NCBI GenBank assembly: GCA_028706745.1
Contig: JAQTVM010000008.1
Location: forward strand, 1-64,000
Direction: 5' to 3'
DNA: 64,000 bases
Source of the DNA: Candidatus Nanoarchaeia archaeon
Lineage (GTDB): Archaea > Nanobdellota > Nanobdellia > SCGC-AAA011-G17 > GW2011-AR17
The notes beneath the pieces were generated by a model. That model made no database searches, was not told the origin of the DNA, and saw nothing but the letters and a program-made list of their open reading frames with translations. The position numbers and the translations under genes are program-made. Of the stretch, positions 30,097 to 38,097 are shown piece by piece (the first letter of the stretch is position 1; the number at the start of each line of letters is the position of its first letter).

Positions 30097-30909
30097 TTAT
30101 TTTCCTTTTAATACAACTGACTCTGCTTCTTTTTTTACAGGTTCAGCCCTATTGCCTATAAGGCTGCGCAGTTTTCCAGCAGGCGTTGCAAGAATGTCTG
30201 AAACAGTCACTATGCCCTTTACAAGCAGTCTTCCCATTGTTGGATTGTCAACAGAATGCAGGATAGTGATTGGATAGATTGCATACCTGTCAACAATTTC
30301 CCTGAGGCTTTTTCCGGGCGGATAATTCCAGCTCATCAGCTTTAATCCCACGCTTTCAGCATAAATCTCAGACTGCTCTGAAAATCTTGAGTTTGTGGCT
30401 ATTACTGCGCCCGTGAAATTATTTCTCAAGTCAAGGTATCTTGCATAAACATACAATGGTGTCTGCACATTAATCCACATGCCCATCTTTGAATGGTGCT
30501 TGCATTCAACAAGAAGCTTTTCACTGCCTTTTTCCGCAACAATGTCTATTTCGTGAGTTATGCCGCTTTTTCCTTCTAGGGTCTGGTTTATTTTCACTTC
30601 ATATCCCATTCTTTCAAACACTTTCCCAATAAACTGCTCAAATGAAAATCCTTCTCCGTTCCTGCCCAGCCTTGTAATTGCCCACCTTGACTCGTATCTT
30701 GATGCAGAAGGAGTGTCAAGCTTCCTGAGCTCCCTGAATGCATACCTGTAAATCTTTCTGGTGGAAATTCCGTCATAAAGCTTTGAATCTATTTTTTTAT
30801 GGATTGCATTTGCAATTTTTGCGTCTGCGCCCGCCCTTATCAGCGACTCAAGAAGCTTTTTGCTGTCAAATCTTGCCTTTTCGCCGTTTGATTTTATTAT
30901 TGTTACGAT
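30097..30909 (-). CDS. ATP-cone + restriction-endonuclease-like (Mrr-type) protein; proposed non-AUG start
   Basis: ORF-track call 30097-30621 lacks the ATP-cone region; in-frame extension reads IVTIIKSNGEKARFDSKKLLESLIRAGADAKIANAIHKKIDSKLYDGISTRKIYRYAFRELRKL...; nuclease part GKSGITHEIDIVAEKGSEKLLVECKHH. Confidence 0.75.
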   Translation of the reverse strand: MVTIIKSNGEKARFDSKKLLESLIRAGADAKIANAIHKKIDSKLYDGISTRKIYRYAFRELRKLDTPSASRYESRWAITRLGRNGEGFSFEQFIGKVFERMGYEVKINQTLEGKSGITHEIDIVAEKGSEKLLVECKHHSKMGMWINVQTPLYVYARYLDLRNNFTGAVIATNSRFSEQSEIYAESVGLKLMSWNYPPGKSLREIVDRYAIYPITILHSVDNPTMGRLLVKGIVTVSDILATPAGKLRSLIGNRAEPVKKEAESVVLKGK

Positions 30910-31018
30910 TTTTTATGCGCTCCTTTTAAGTATTATATAGCAAGAAGATTATTTTAAACTTATGGTTTTTAATATTTTTTGTAAAAAGCTTATAAATAAT
31001 GGATTCTATATCCTGTTT

Positions 31019-31687
31019 ATGCAGCAGATTTATGATAATTTATTTAGTGCATACGGAAACCAGGGATGGTGGCCTCTTTCCAAAGGCTCCTTGAATACAA
31101 GGCACCATAACGGTAATCCTTGTTCTGATGCTGACAGGTTTGAGATAATCACCGGCGCTATTCTGACGCAGAATACCTCGTGGACTAATGTTGAGAAAGC
31201 AATTTATAATTTAAATAAGGCTAAGGTGCTTTCTGCAGATAAGATTGTTAAAGCTGATGTTAAGAAGATTGCTTTACTCATTAAGCCCGCAGGCTACTAC
31301 AACCAAAAGGCAGCCAGGCTGAAGATAATTGCTGATTATTTCCTGAAGAATAAGAAAGTTTTTCTGCTGGATGCGAAGGAGATGAGGAAAGAATTATTGA
31401 AAGTAAATGGCATTGGCCCTGAGACAGCAGACTCTATTGTCTTGTATGCCTTTGAAAAGCCGTCATTTGTTATTGATGCGTATACAAGAAGAATATTCTC
31501 AAGGATGAAATTGTGCAATGAGAATGATAAATACGAAGAAATCCAGAAAGCATTTGAAGATAAGATGCCTTTGGATGTTGAGCTGTTCAAGGAGTATCAC
31601 GCTTTAATCGTGGAGCATGCGAAAAGGCACTGCAAAAATAAGCCTGTATGTGAAAATTGCGTGTTGAAAAAGAAATGCGCTTACTGA
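31019..31687 (+). CDS. Endonuclease III-like HhH-GPD glycosylase with [4Fe-4S] cluster
   Basis: GAILTQNTSWTNVEKAI, VNGIGPETADSIVLYA, VIDAYTRRIFSR, C-x6-C-x2-C-x5-C at C-terminus; TATA-like CTTATAAATA supports the start at 31019. Confidence 0.88.
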   Translation: MQQIYDNLFSAYGNQGWWPLSKGSLNTRHHNGNPCSDADRFEIITGAILTQNTSWTNVEKAIYNLNKAKVLSADKIVKADVKKIALLIKPAGYYNQKAARLKIIADYFLKNKKVFLLDAKEMRKELLKVNGIGPETADSIVLYAFEKPSFVIDAYTRRIFSRMKLCNENDKYEEIQKAFEDKMPLDVELFKEYHALIVEHAKRHCKNKPVCENCVLKKKCAY

Positions 31688-32169
31688 ATCTCTTCCATGA
31701 CAGCTTTTGCGCCTGCAACAAGCCTTCTTTCTTTTGGCGTGAAATTAAGGATTCTTTCCTCCTTATACGCTCCGCACCCATAGAAATCATTCTTATATTT
31801 CAAAATAACCATCCCCTGCAAGCCCTGCTTTCCAACCCTTAAGTCATTGCCGTGTATCCACTCATCCATCTGCTCTTCATTCATCTCAAACACGTTTGTT
31901 GTTGCATGTATTATCTGCGAGCCTTCAATCGTGGGGCGCAAGCCTCCTTTTTCTCTCTTACAGAAATACAATCCCAGATTATTTATCCTTAATTTGCTCT
32001 GGTCAATCTCCCCGAATTTCCTTGAAATCAAATATATCTTCCCGTCGCCGCCTTCTATGAAAGCTTCTTCCATTTTATCTTCCATCCCAAAATGCTCCTT
32101 TAATTCAGCAAGAATAGCCTTTACTTCCCGCGTGTTAAGAACCTTGAATTCGTATTTCATTTTAACCAT
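31681..32169 (-). CDS. Nip7/NOL1-NOP2 C-terminal-like RNA-binding protein (COG3270-like)
   Basis: LYFCKREKGGLRPTIEGSQII, WIHGNDLRV, GCGAYKEERILNFTPKERRL. Confidence 0.7.
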   Translation of the reverse strand: MVKMKYEFKVLNTREVKAILAELKEHFGMEDKMEEAFIEGGDGKIYLISRKFGEIDQSKLRINNLGLYFCKREKGGLRPTIEGSQIIHATTNVFEMNEEQMDEWIHGNDLRVGKQGLQGMVILKYKNDFYGCGAYKEERILNFTPKERRLVAGAKAVMEEIQ

Positions 32170-33165
32170 TCAGGGAGCTGCCTTTATAATCTTTAGCGTC
32201 AGCCCGTGCTCAACGCTTATGCTGTTTGCAGAATATTTCTTTGCCTCGTTTCCCACAAAGTACTCAAGCTCGCCGTTTACCTGGTATTTTATCGGCTGCT
32301 CTGATGAAACGCTGAAATAACTGGTTTGCACATCGATATCCATTCCCGGAATTTTCTTTCCCAGGTACATCGGAACAAAATAAGGAACAAGGTCTATAAG
32401 CTCTGCAGATGTGCCCATTGCATGAAAATTTCCCGTGCTTTGCTGCGCCCTGTAAAACATCTTTGACTTGGGAAGGCCGAGGGATTTTATGCTCTGCGCC
32501 ATTATGCCAAGAAAGTCAGCATCCCATTCAACAGCGCTTCCGTTTGTGCCTGCGTAGGCGTGTATATGCTGCTTTTGGTTAAAAAGATTGTAATACCTTT
32601 CCCTCCACAGCTTTGAAGAGCCGAATATTTTTGACAGTAAAAGCCTTCCAAGGATGAATCCGACCTGCGCTGCTTTCCATTTCTTGCGCTTGTAGTATTC
32701 CTCAAGAAGCACAATCGGCGCACCAAGCCCGAACGTAAACCCGTAGCTCTCAACATTATTGCTGTCTCTTATTCTCATGAAATCAATGTCCTGGTAGAAA
32801 AGGTCCTCTTCTTTTGACTCAAGAACCCCTTTCATGTATTTCTTGCCTTTCTTAATGCCGCATTCCTTTGCAAGGATGTTTATTGTTCCTCCGGGGAGTA
32901 TGCCCAATGCAGGAAGCGGCTCTGCCTTTGGCCAGTATTTGTTCAAAAGCTTTACAATCTGGCACTGGGTTCCGTCGCCTCCGTCAGAAATTATTTGTTT
33001 TGGCTTGTGCCTGTACAGCTCAGAAACTATAAACTCAAGCTGTTCAACAGAACTTGTTGCAAAAACTTCCCCCCTGTCGCCGACAAACTTCCTCATCCTG
33101 TGGATTCTGAATTTGTCCCTCAGGTTTTTTCCCGAGTTTTTGTTTGTCAAAACAATTGCAGTCAT
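32170..33165 (-). CDS. Diacylglycerol/sphingosine-kinase-family lipid kinase
   Basis: ISDGGDGTQCQIV and LGILPGGTINILA motifs. Confidence 0.85.
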   Translation of the reverse strand: MTAIVLTNKNSGKNLRDKFRIHRMRKFVGDRGEVFATSSVEQLEFIVSELYRHKPKQIISDGGDGTQCQIVKLLNKYWPKAEPLPALGILPGGTINILAKECGIKKGKKYMKGVLESKEEDLFYQDIDFMRIRDSNNVESYGFTFGLGAPIVLLEEYYKRKKWKAAQVGFILGRLLLSKIFGSSKLWRERYYNLFNQKQHIHAYAGTNGSAVEWDADFLGIMAQSIKSLGLPKSKMFYRAQQSTGNFHAMGTSAELIDLVPYFVPMYLGKKIPGMDIDVQTSYFSVSSEQPIKYQVNGELEYFVGNEAKKYSANSISVEHGLTLKIIKAAP

Positions 33166-33277
33166 ACTTGAAAAACGAAAACTTTAATGGTATATAAACC
33201 CTTTGCATTAGTTTAGCAATTATTCATTTTTTTAGTTTAGAAATGCTTAAAAACAAGCGCAACATCATTTTTCCTGC

Positions 33278-33901
33278 ATGGAATTGGACAATAATATTCC
33301 GGGATGGTTTGATATGAATCTTCTCCCTCTTTACGAAAAGAAAAGGGACAGAACAAGCATCAGCAAGCGAGACAGGAGCCTTGACGCAATTCTCCGCGGG
33401 CTTTTGAAGTGCGTGCCTTGCGAAATTTCCCGCGTGAATACCCGCTATCATTCGTGGATTGATATAGAGCAAATGATTAAGCAGGCATGTGTCGGAATTC
33501 AGGAGGACAGCTATGCGCCTTCTTTGATAATGGGCATAAAAAGCGGCGGGGCTTTCATTGCAAGGTATGCTGCAATATGCCTTGAGGTTAATGATGTTGA
33601 TTACATGGGGGTTTCACATTATTCCGGCAAGACAAGAAGCGTTGCGCGCTCCCTTACCCAAGTTAACAAGAATGCCGTTGTAACCGAGAAAAACACAATG
33701 CCTGTTGAAGGAAAGGCGATACTTCTGGTTGACGACCAGGCAGCAACCGGTTCAAGCCTGATTGCAGGAAAGGATTATCTCCTGAAAAGCGGAGCAAGCG
33801 AAGTCAGGACAATGTGTCTTTTTTCAAAGAAAAAGCCGCTTGCGGATTATTACGCAAAAAGAGGATTGGCTGTTTATTTCCCGTGGGGCAAGGATGCTTA
33901 G
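33278..33901 (+). CDS. Phosphoribosyltransferase
   Basis: PRPP motif ILLVDDQAATGSSL. Confidence 0.75.
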   Translation: MELDNNIPGWFDMNLLPLYEKKRDRTSISKRDRSLDAILRGLLKCVPCEISRVNTRYHSWIDIEQMIKQACVGIQEDSYAPSLIMGIKSGGAFIARYAAICLEVNDVDYMGVSHYSGKTRSVARSLTQVNKNAVVTEKNTMPVEGKAILLVDDQAATGSSLIAGKDYLLKSGASEVRTMCLFSKKKPLADYYAKRGLAVYFPWGKDA

Positions 33902-33969
33902 GGTTTTCTAGCTAAAATAAAAGAATATTGGAAAGAATAGCGCGGTCATTTGGAGCGCGCTTCCAACTA

Positions 33970-34095
33970 TAGCGGGAGGTGGATTTGAATTCGGCAGCGG
34001 CTCTTTCCACACCGCTTCCACCGACCTATGGGTATCCTACAAAGCATAAGCCTTGATATGGGCCCATCGGGCACTCCTGACTGCCCCATCCCGCT
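33970..34095 (-). tRNA. Initiator tRNA-Met(CAU) with two introns (34034-34056 and 33990-34017)
   Basis: Spliced form AGCGGGATGGGGCAGTCAGGAGTGCCCGATGGGCCCATAACCCATAGGTCGGTGGTTCAAATCCACCTCCCGCTA (75 nt), full cloverleaf, archaeal initiator consensus. Confidence 0.9.
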
Positions 34096-34270
34096 GAGGT
34101 TTATGGTTTCGTCCTGTGCTTATAAATGTTTCTAACTGCCAAAATACCTGCTTCTCTCTCATTTTTGTGATTTTTTATTGTTATAAATCGTAATTTGTAA
34201 CTATTTACAAACTGCGAAAGCTTTTTAAATAACATTAGCCATTATTGTAGTATAAATTGGAGGTGCGTTT

Positions 34271-34675
34271 ATGGGACTTTTCTCAAAAAAGAAAGAAGTC
34301 GAAGTCAAGACAGAATTACCGCCATTAAAATTTCCAGAGCTTCCGCCTGAAGAGCATGAGCCTACACCAACAGAGACAGAAGCATTAAAACAGGCAGTCT
34401 CGCCGGTTTCATTGCCTCCTGTGTCCATGCCAAGGGAAACTTCCAGGTTTGAGCAAAACGAGGAAAAACCCCTGTTCGTCAAGGTTGAGAAGTACAGGGA
34501 AGTTATGGTAACTCTTAATGAGCTTAAGAACAAGCTAAAGGATGCAGGCGACCTGCTTGTGGAACTGAACAAGATAAAGGAGCAGGAAGAAAGGGAACTG
34601 TCTGCATGGCAGGATGACCTGAATGCAATCAAGGAAAAGTTGATTAACATTGACAGGACGCTGTTTGAACTTTAA
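34271..34675 (+). CDS. Coiled-coil hypothetical protein
   Basis: Complete ORF with SD (GGAGGTG); Pro-rich N-terminus, coiled-coil C-terminus; upstream of secE-spt5. Confidence 0.6.
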   Translation: MGLFSKKKEVEVKTELPPLKFPELPPEEHEPTPTETEALKQAVSPVSLPPVSMPRETSRFEQNEEKPLFVKVEKYREVMVTLNELKNKLKDAGDLLVELNKIKEQEERELSAWQDDLNAIKEKLINIDRTLFEL

Positions 34676-34688
34676 GGTGCAATAAATA

Positions 34689-35174
34689 ATGGCGATAAAA
34701 AAGAAGTCCGCGAAAAAAGAAAAGCCGGATGAGAGCATCCATGTAAGGCTTGACAATCCAATGATGATAAGGAAAGAGAACCTGTCGCTTGCGATTGACA
34801 TAATCGGGCTTCTGAAGCGCTATTATGAATACCTTGAAACAAAAAAGCAGAAAGACGATATTATGCGGCTTTTGAGGGCGGATGTTGCTGAAATCAAGAG
34901 AATAGCGAGGGAGCTTGATGTTGAGGAACTGCCTGTTTCAGCCGGAGAGCTGATGGGCATGAAGACAATTGAAAAGCACGACAAGATTGAGCTTAAGGCA
35001 AAGATGAATGCGCTGAAGTCTGAGGAAGAAAGGCGCGAGGAAAAGAGAAGGGAAGAGCTTACAGTTGTCAAGGCGCAGCTGCCTAAAGCAAAGAAAGAGC
35101 CGATAAGGCTTCAGCCTAGGGACAAGCTCGAGACAGAGCTTGAAGAGCTCAAGAACCTGATTTCAAGGATGTAG
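34689..35174 (+). CDS. Coiled-coil hypothetical protein
   Basis: Complete ORF in operon with 34271 and secE; Lys/Glu-rich helices. Confidence 0.6.
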   Translation: MAIKKKSAKKEKPDESIHVRLDNPMMIRKENLSLAIDIIGLLKRYYEYLETKKQKDDIMRLLRADVAEIKRIARELDVEELPVSAGELMGMKTIEKHDKIELKAKMNALKSEEERREEKRREELTVVKAQLPKAKKEPIRLQPRDKLETELEELKNLISRM

Positions 35175-35243
35175 TTCTTTTTTATTTTTTATACTGGTGC
35201 CCATAGAAACGTTTATAAACCACTCTATTTTCTACTTTCCCAT

Positions 35244-35438
35244 ATGGCAGTTATTCAGGAGGCTATTATCAAGCTGAAAAGCTTCTTTGTTGAATGCGTA
35301 AGGGTTGTCCGCGTTACGAAAAAGCCAGACAAGCAAACGTTTTTGACAACAGTCAAGGTATCTGCCATGGGAATGGCAATCATAGGGGCTGTGGGCTTTT
35401 TGCTTTCGCTCATTGCCACACTGACAGGATTGATATAA
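35244..35438 (+). CDS. secE: Protein translocase SEC61 gamma subunit
   Basis: 64 aa, single TM; ECVRVVRVTKKPDKQTFLTTVKVSAMGMAIIGAVGFLLSLI; precedes spt5. Confidence 0.88.
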   Translation: MAVIQEAIIKLKSFFVECVRVVRVTKKPDKQTFLTTVKVSAMGMAIIGAVGFLLSLIATLTGLI

Positions 35439-35439
35439 C

Positions 35440-35931
35440 ATGGAAGAAGAACAACCGCACTTATTCGCATTGAAGACAACTGCAAACAGGGAAGACCAGG
35501 TAGTTGATTTTATACAGGCTCATGTAAAGAAGAGAGGGCTTGATGTATATTCCATCATAAAGCCCCATAAGATGAGGGGATACATATTCATTGAGGCAAA
35601 GGACAGGTCAGCTGCAATGGAGGCTTCAAACGGCGTCCCATATGCAAAAGGGCTTCTTGACAAGGAAGTCAGGTACGAGGAAGTTGAGCCTATGCTTGAG
35701 CAGGTAAAAGTCCAGATGAATGTCCAGATTAATGACATTGTCGAGATAATCTCAGGCCCATTCAAGAGAGAGAAGGCAAAGGTCACAAGAATTGACCAGC
35801 AGAAAGAGGAAATAATTGTTGAGCTTTTGGAAGCCGCTGTCCCAATCCCGATTACTTTAAAGATGGATTCTGTTAAGGTTATCAGGCGTGAAGGCGAGAT
35901 TAACGACGAGCCGAAAGAAGACGAGGATTAA
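35440..35931 (+). CDS. spt5: Transcription elongation factor Spt5 (NusG-like)
   Basis: NGN domain (FALKTTANREDQVVDFI) and KOW (DIVEIISGPFKREKAKVTRID). Confidence 0.93.
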   Translation: MEEEQPHLFALKTTANREDQVVDFIQAHVKKRGLDVYSIIKPHKMRGYIFIEAKDRSAAMEASNGVPYAKGLLDKEVRYEEVEPMLEQVKVQMNVQINDIVEIISGPFKREKAKVTRIDQQKEEIIVELLEAAVPIPITLKMDSVKVIRREGEINDEPKEDED

Positions 35932-35977
35932 ACTTAGTCTGTAGCAATTAGTTCTTAGTAAGCTATTTTTAATGAAA

Positions 35978-36532
35978 TTACTTCAGCAAATCTGCAATCT
36001 CTTTTCCTTTTCCGGTTGCTATCTCATCCAAGGAAAGCCCCTCTAGCTCGTGGGGGAAAACAAGCCATTTGTCTGTCTCGTGAACATAGAAATCCGGCTT
36101 TATTTTTGTCCTGTTGTTTAATGGTTTGTAATAAACGCTTGCAACCCTGATGTCAGAAGACGTGTTTGCCCTTGATTCATTTTTCAGCTTTTCAATAAGC
36201 GCCTCGATTGTTTTTCCGCTGTCAAAAACATCGTCAATAATGAGAAGGCGGTCTGTGTTGTTTGCCCTTTTCACAATGTAATCCAGCCCATGAATCCTTA
36301 CAATTTCATCAGCTTCCTCAATCCCTGTATATCTTGAGGTTCTTGTTGCAATGTGGTCTGCTTTTATTCCTTTTGTCTTCAGAAATTCCTGCACATAGCA
36401 TCCAACAGGAGTCCCTCCTCTCCACAATGCAACCATAAAGCTTGGCTTGAAACCTGAATCATAAACCTGCTTTGCAAGCCTGTAAGAATCAAGCTGAAGC
36501 GAGTCTGCTGAGATGAAGAGCTTTTCTGCCAT
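35978..36532 (-). CDS. Purine-type phosphoribosyltransferase
   Basis: ALWRGGTPVG, LLIIDDVFDSGKTIEAL. Confidence 0.8.
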   Translation of the reverse strand: MAEKLFISADSLQLDSYRLAKQVYDSGFKPSFMVALWRGGTPVGCYVQEFLKTKGIKADHIATRTSRYTGIEEADEIVRIHGLDYIVKRANNTDRLLIIDDVFDSGKTIEALIEKLKNESRANTSSDIRVASVYYKPLNNRTKIKPDFYVHETDKWLVFPHELEGLSLDEIATGKGKEIADLLK

Positions 36533-36553
36533 AAAGAAGAAATATTATACTGA

Positions 36554-37111
36554 TTAATTAGCTTTTCTCTTATGCCACATCTCTCTTGTCATCTGCATTA
36601 CAATCTCTACCTTGCCATTGTCAATGTCAGGGCGCTCCATGACTTCCTCAAACCCTATCTTGCTGTATAGCTTTAAAGCTCCTGTGTTTTCCTTGTAAAG
36701 CCCGAGATTGATTATGTTTATTTGCTTACCAAATAATTTTGCGTTTTCATTAAACACATAATCCAAGAGAAGTTTCATTGCCTCATAGCCGTATCCGCTT
36801 CTTGTCTCGCCAATCATTATCGCGACTTCAGGGCCTTCATTGTCATATTCCTCATAGCCGTAGCGAAGGCACACATCACCTATCATCACATTGTCTGTTT
36901 TCTTGAATATGCCCCAAGTCATGTTGCCTTCTTCCTTCCTCCATTCTGCAAACAATTCTTTTACATCTTCCAAAGTGTGCGGCTCATTTCCAGTGCCTGA
37001 AAGCACGTGCTCTGCATTAAGAAGTTCCATGTATCTCTTGTAATACTTCTCCTCGTCAGGAATTCTCGCAAGGTATATTCTCTCTCCTGTGATTGTGTCC
37101 AGCGTGTCCAT
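36554..37111 (-). CDS. GNAT N-acetyltransferase
   Basis: GERIYLARIPDEEKYYKRYMELLN, MIGETRSGYGYEAMKLLLDYVF, LGLYKENTGALKLYSKIGFEE. Confidence 0.8.
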   Translation of the reverse strand: MDTLDTITGERIYLARIPDEEKYYKRYMELLNAEHVLSGTGNEPHTLEDVKELFAEWRKEEGNMTWGIFKKTDNVMIGDVCLRYGYEEYDNEGPEVAIMIGETRSGYGYEAMKLLLDYVFNENAKLFGKQINIINLGLYKENTGALKLYSKIGFEEVMERPDIDNGKVEIVMQMTREMWHKRKAN

Positions 37112-37331
37112 TTTAAAAATAATAAGCAGAGGTAGTTAAAAAGGTTTTGCAGGGGGCAGATTTGACGAGGGAAGACAAAAAGCCCTTTCGTCATTGTTGT
37201 AAATCCTTCAATTTTCATTGGATTTTTGCATGGTTTTTCTGCCGGTTCTTGAAACCTTTTCAATTTTTGTGAATATCTTCCAAAAAAACGACGGCAAGCT
37301 TTATATTACAGATGTTTGCATCTGTGCTCTG

Positions 37332-37883
37332 ATGGAAAATAATGCAAAAATAATGGTGGAAGATGTTAGAATAGAGATTCTGTGTCCGTTTCATATGCCT
37401 TTTTTGAGAGGATTTCGCTCATATGAGAAAGAGATGGTTAATTTCCTTATAGAAGATGCGCTCGACAATCAGAATCAGCGGATTTCTCTGACTTTCCTAT
37501 GGTTTTATCAAGATGAGCTTGCTGCCTATATTACACTTCTTAATGACAGGATAAACTTGGAGGGAAATTTAAAGGAATTTTTTATGGAAAAAGGGGTGCT
37601 TTATAATTCGCTTCCTGCCCTGAAGATAGGCAGGTTATGCGTTGACGACAGGTTCTTGCAGAGAGGTATGGGTGCTTTGATGATTAGGTTTGCTATTAAA
37701 ATTGCCAACCAGATTTTTGAGAGATATTCCGGGTGCAGATTTATAGTCCTGGATGCCAAGCGGAATATAAGAAAGAGCCCTGTTCTGTTTTATGAAAAAC
37801 ATGGCTTTAAAATACTTAGAGAGCGAAAAGGGGCAACGCCAATGTATTTTGACTTAGTAGACAACATTAAATTTTGTGCGTAA
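37332..37883 (+). CDS. GNAT N-acetyltransferase
   Basis: LKIGRLCVDDRFLQRGMGALMIRFAIKIA, VLFYEKHGFKILRER; ATG at 37332 is in frame inside the longer track ORF. Confidence 0.75.
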   Translation: MENNAKIMVEDVRIEILCPFHMPFLRGFRSYEKEMVNFLIEDALDNQNQRISLTFLWFYQDELAAYITLLNDRINLEGNLKEFFMEKGVLYNSLPALKIGRLCVDDRFLQRGMGALMIRFAIKIANQIFERYSGCRFIVLDAKRNIRKSPVLFYEKHGFKILRERKGATPMYFDLVDNIKFCA

Positions 37884-38006
37884 TGCTTTTCTGATTAGGG
37901 CAATGCGCTTGGGGTCAGGATTTGTCTGTTCCTTAATCATAGCCTTGACAAATCTTCGTGCATCCTCTCCCCTTAGCGTGGGGGTTGCTGGTATTGGTTT
38001 TGCCAT
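37854..38006 (-). CDS. 50-aa protein, possible antitoxin-like (not in ORF track)
   Basis: MAKPIPATPTLRGEDARRFVKAMIKEQTNPDPKRIALIRKALRTKFNVVY; resembles the short archaeal xxPPTPxLxGxDAxRF family; overlaps the GNAT 3' end tail-to-tail. Confidence 0.5.
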   Translation of the reverse strand: MAKPIPATPTLRGEDARRFVKAMIKEQTNPDPKRIALIRKALRTKFNVVY

Positions 38007-38097
38007 GGTTAATGTAATATCCTTACTTGTTTATAAGTTTAACGTGCTTTTTTCTGAAGAATTTTCAAGGATATTGAAAAAACAAAATATTCATTTT

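Noticed and set aside
33940-33968. GC-rich TTGGAGCGCGCTTCCAA palindrome just downstream of tRNA-iMet as a palindromic-element copy
   Set aside because: Sequence is unrelated to the other hairpins; more likely a terminator or processing structure for the tRNA.
33901-34110. First impression of a long structured ncRNA such as SRP or RNase P RNA between two coding genes
   Set aside because: The minus strand matches the archaeal initiator tRNA with two introns; no SRP helix 8 or RNase P core motifs were seen.
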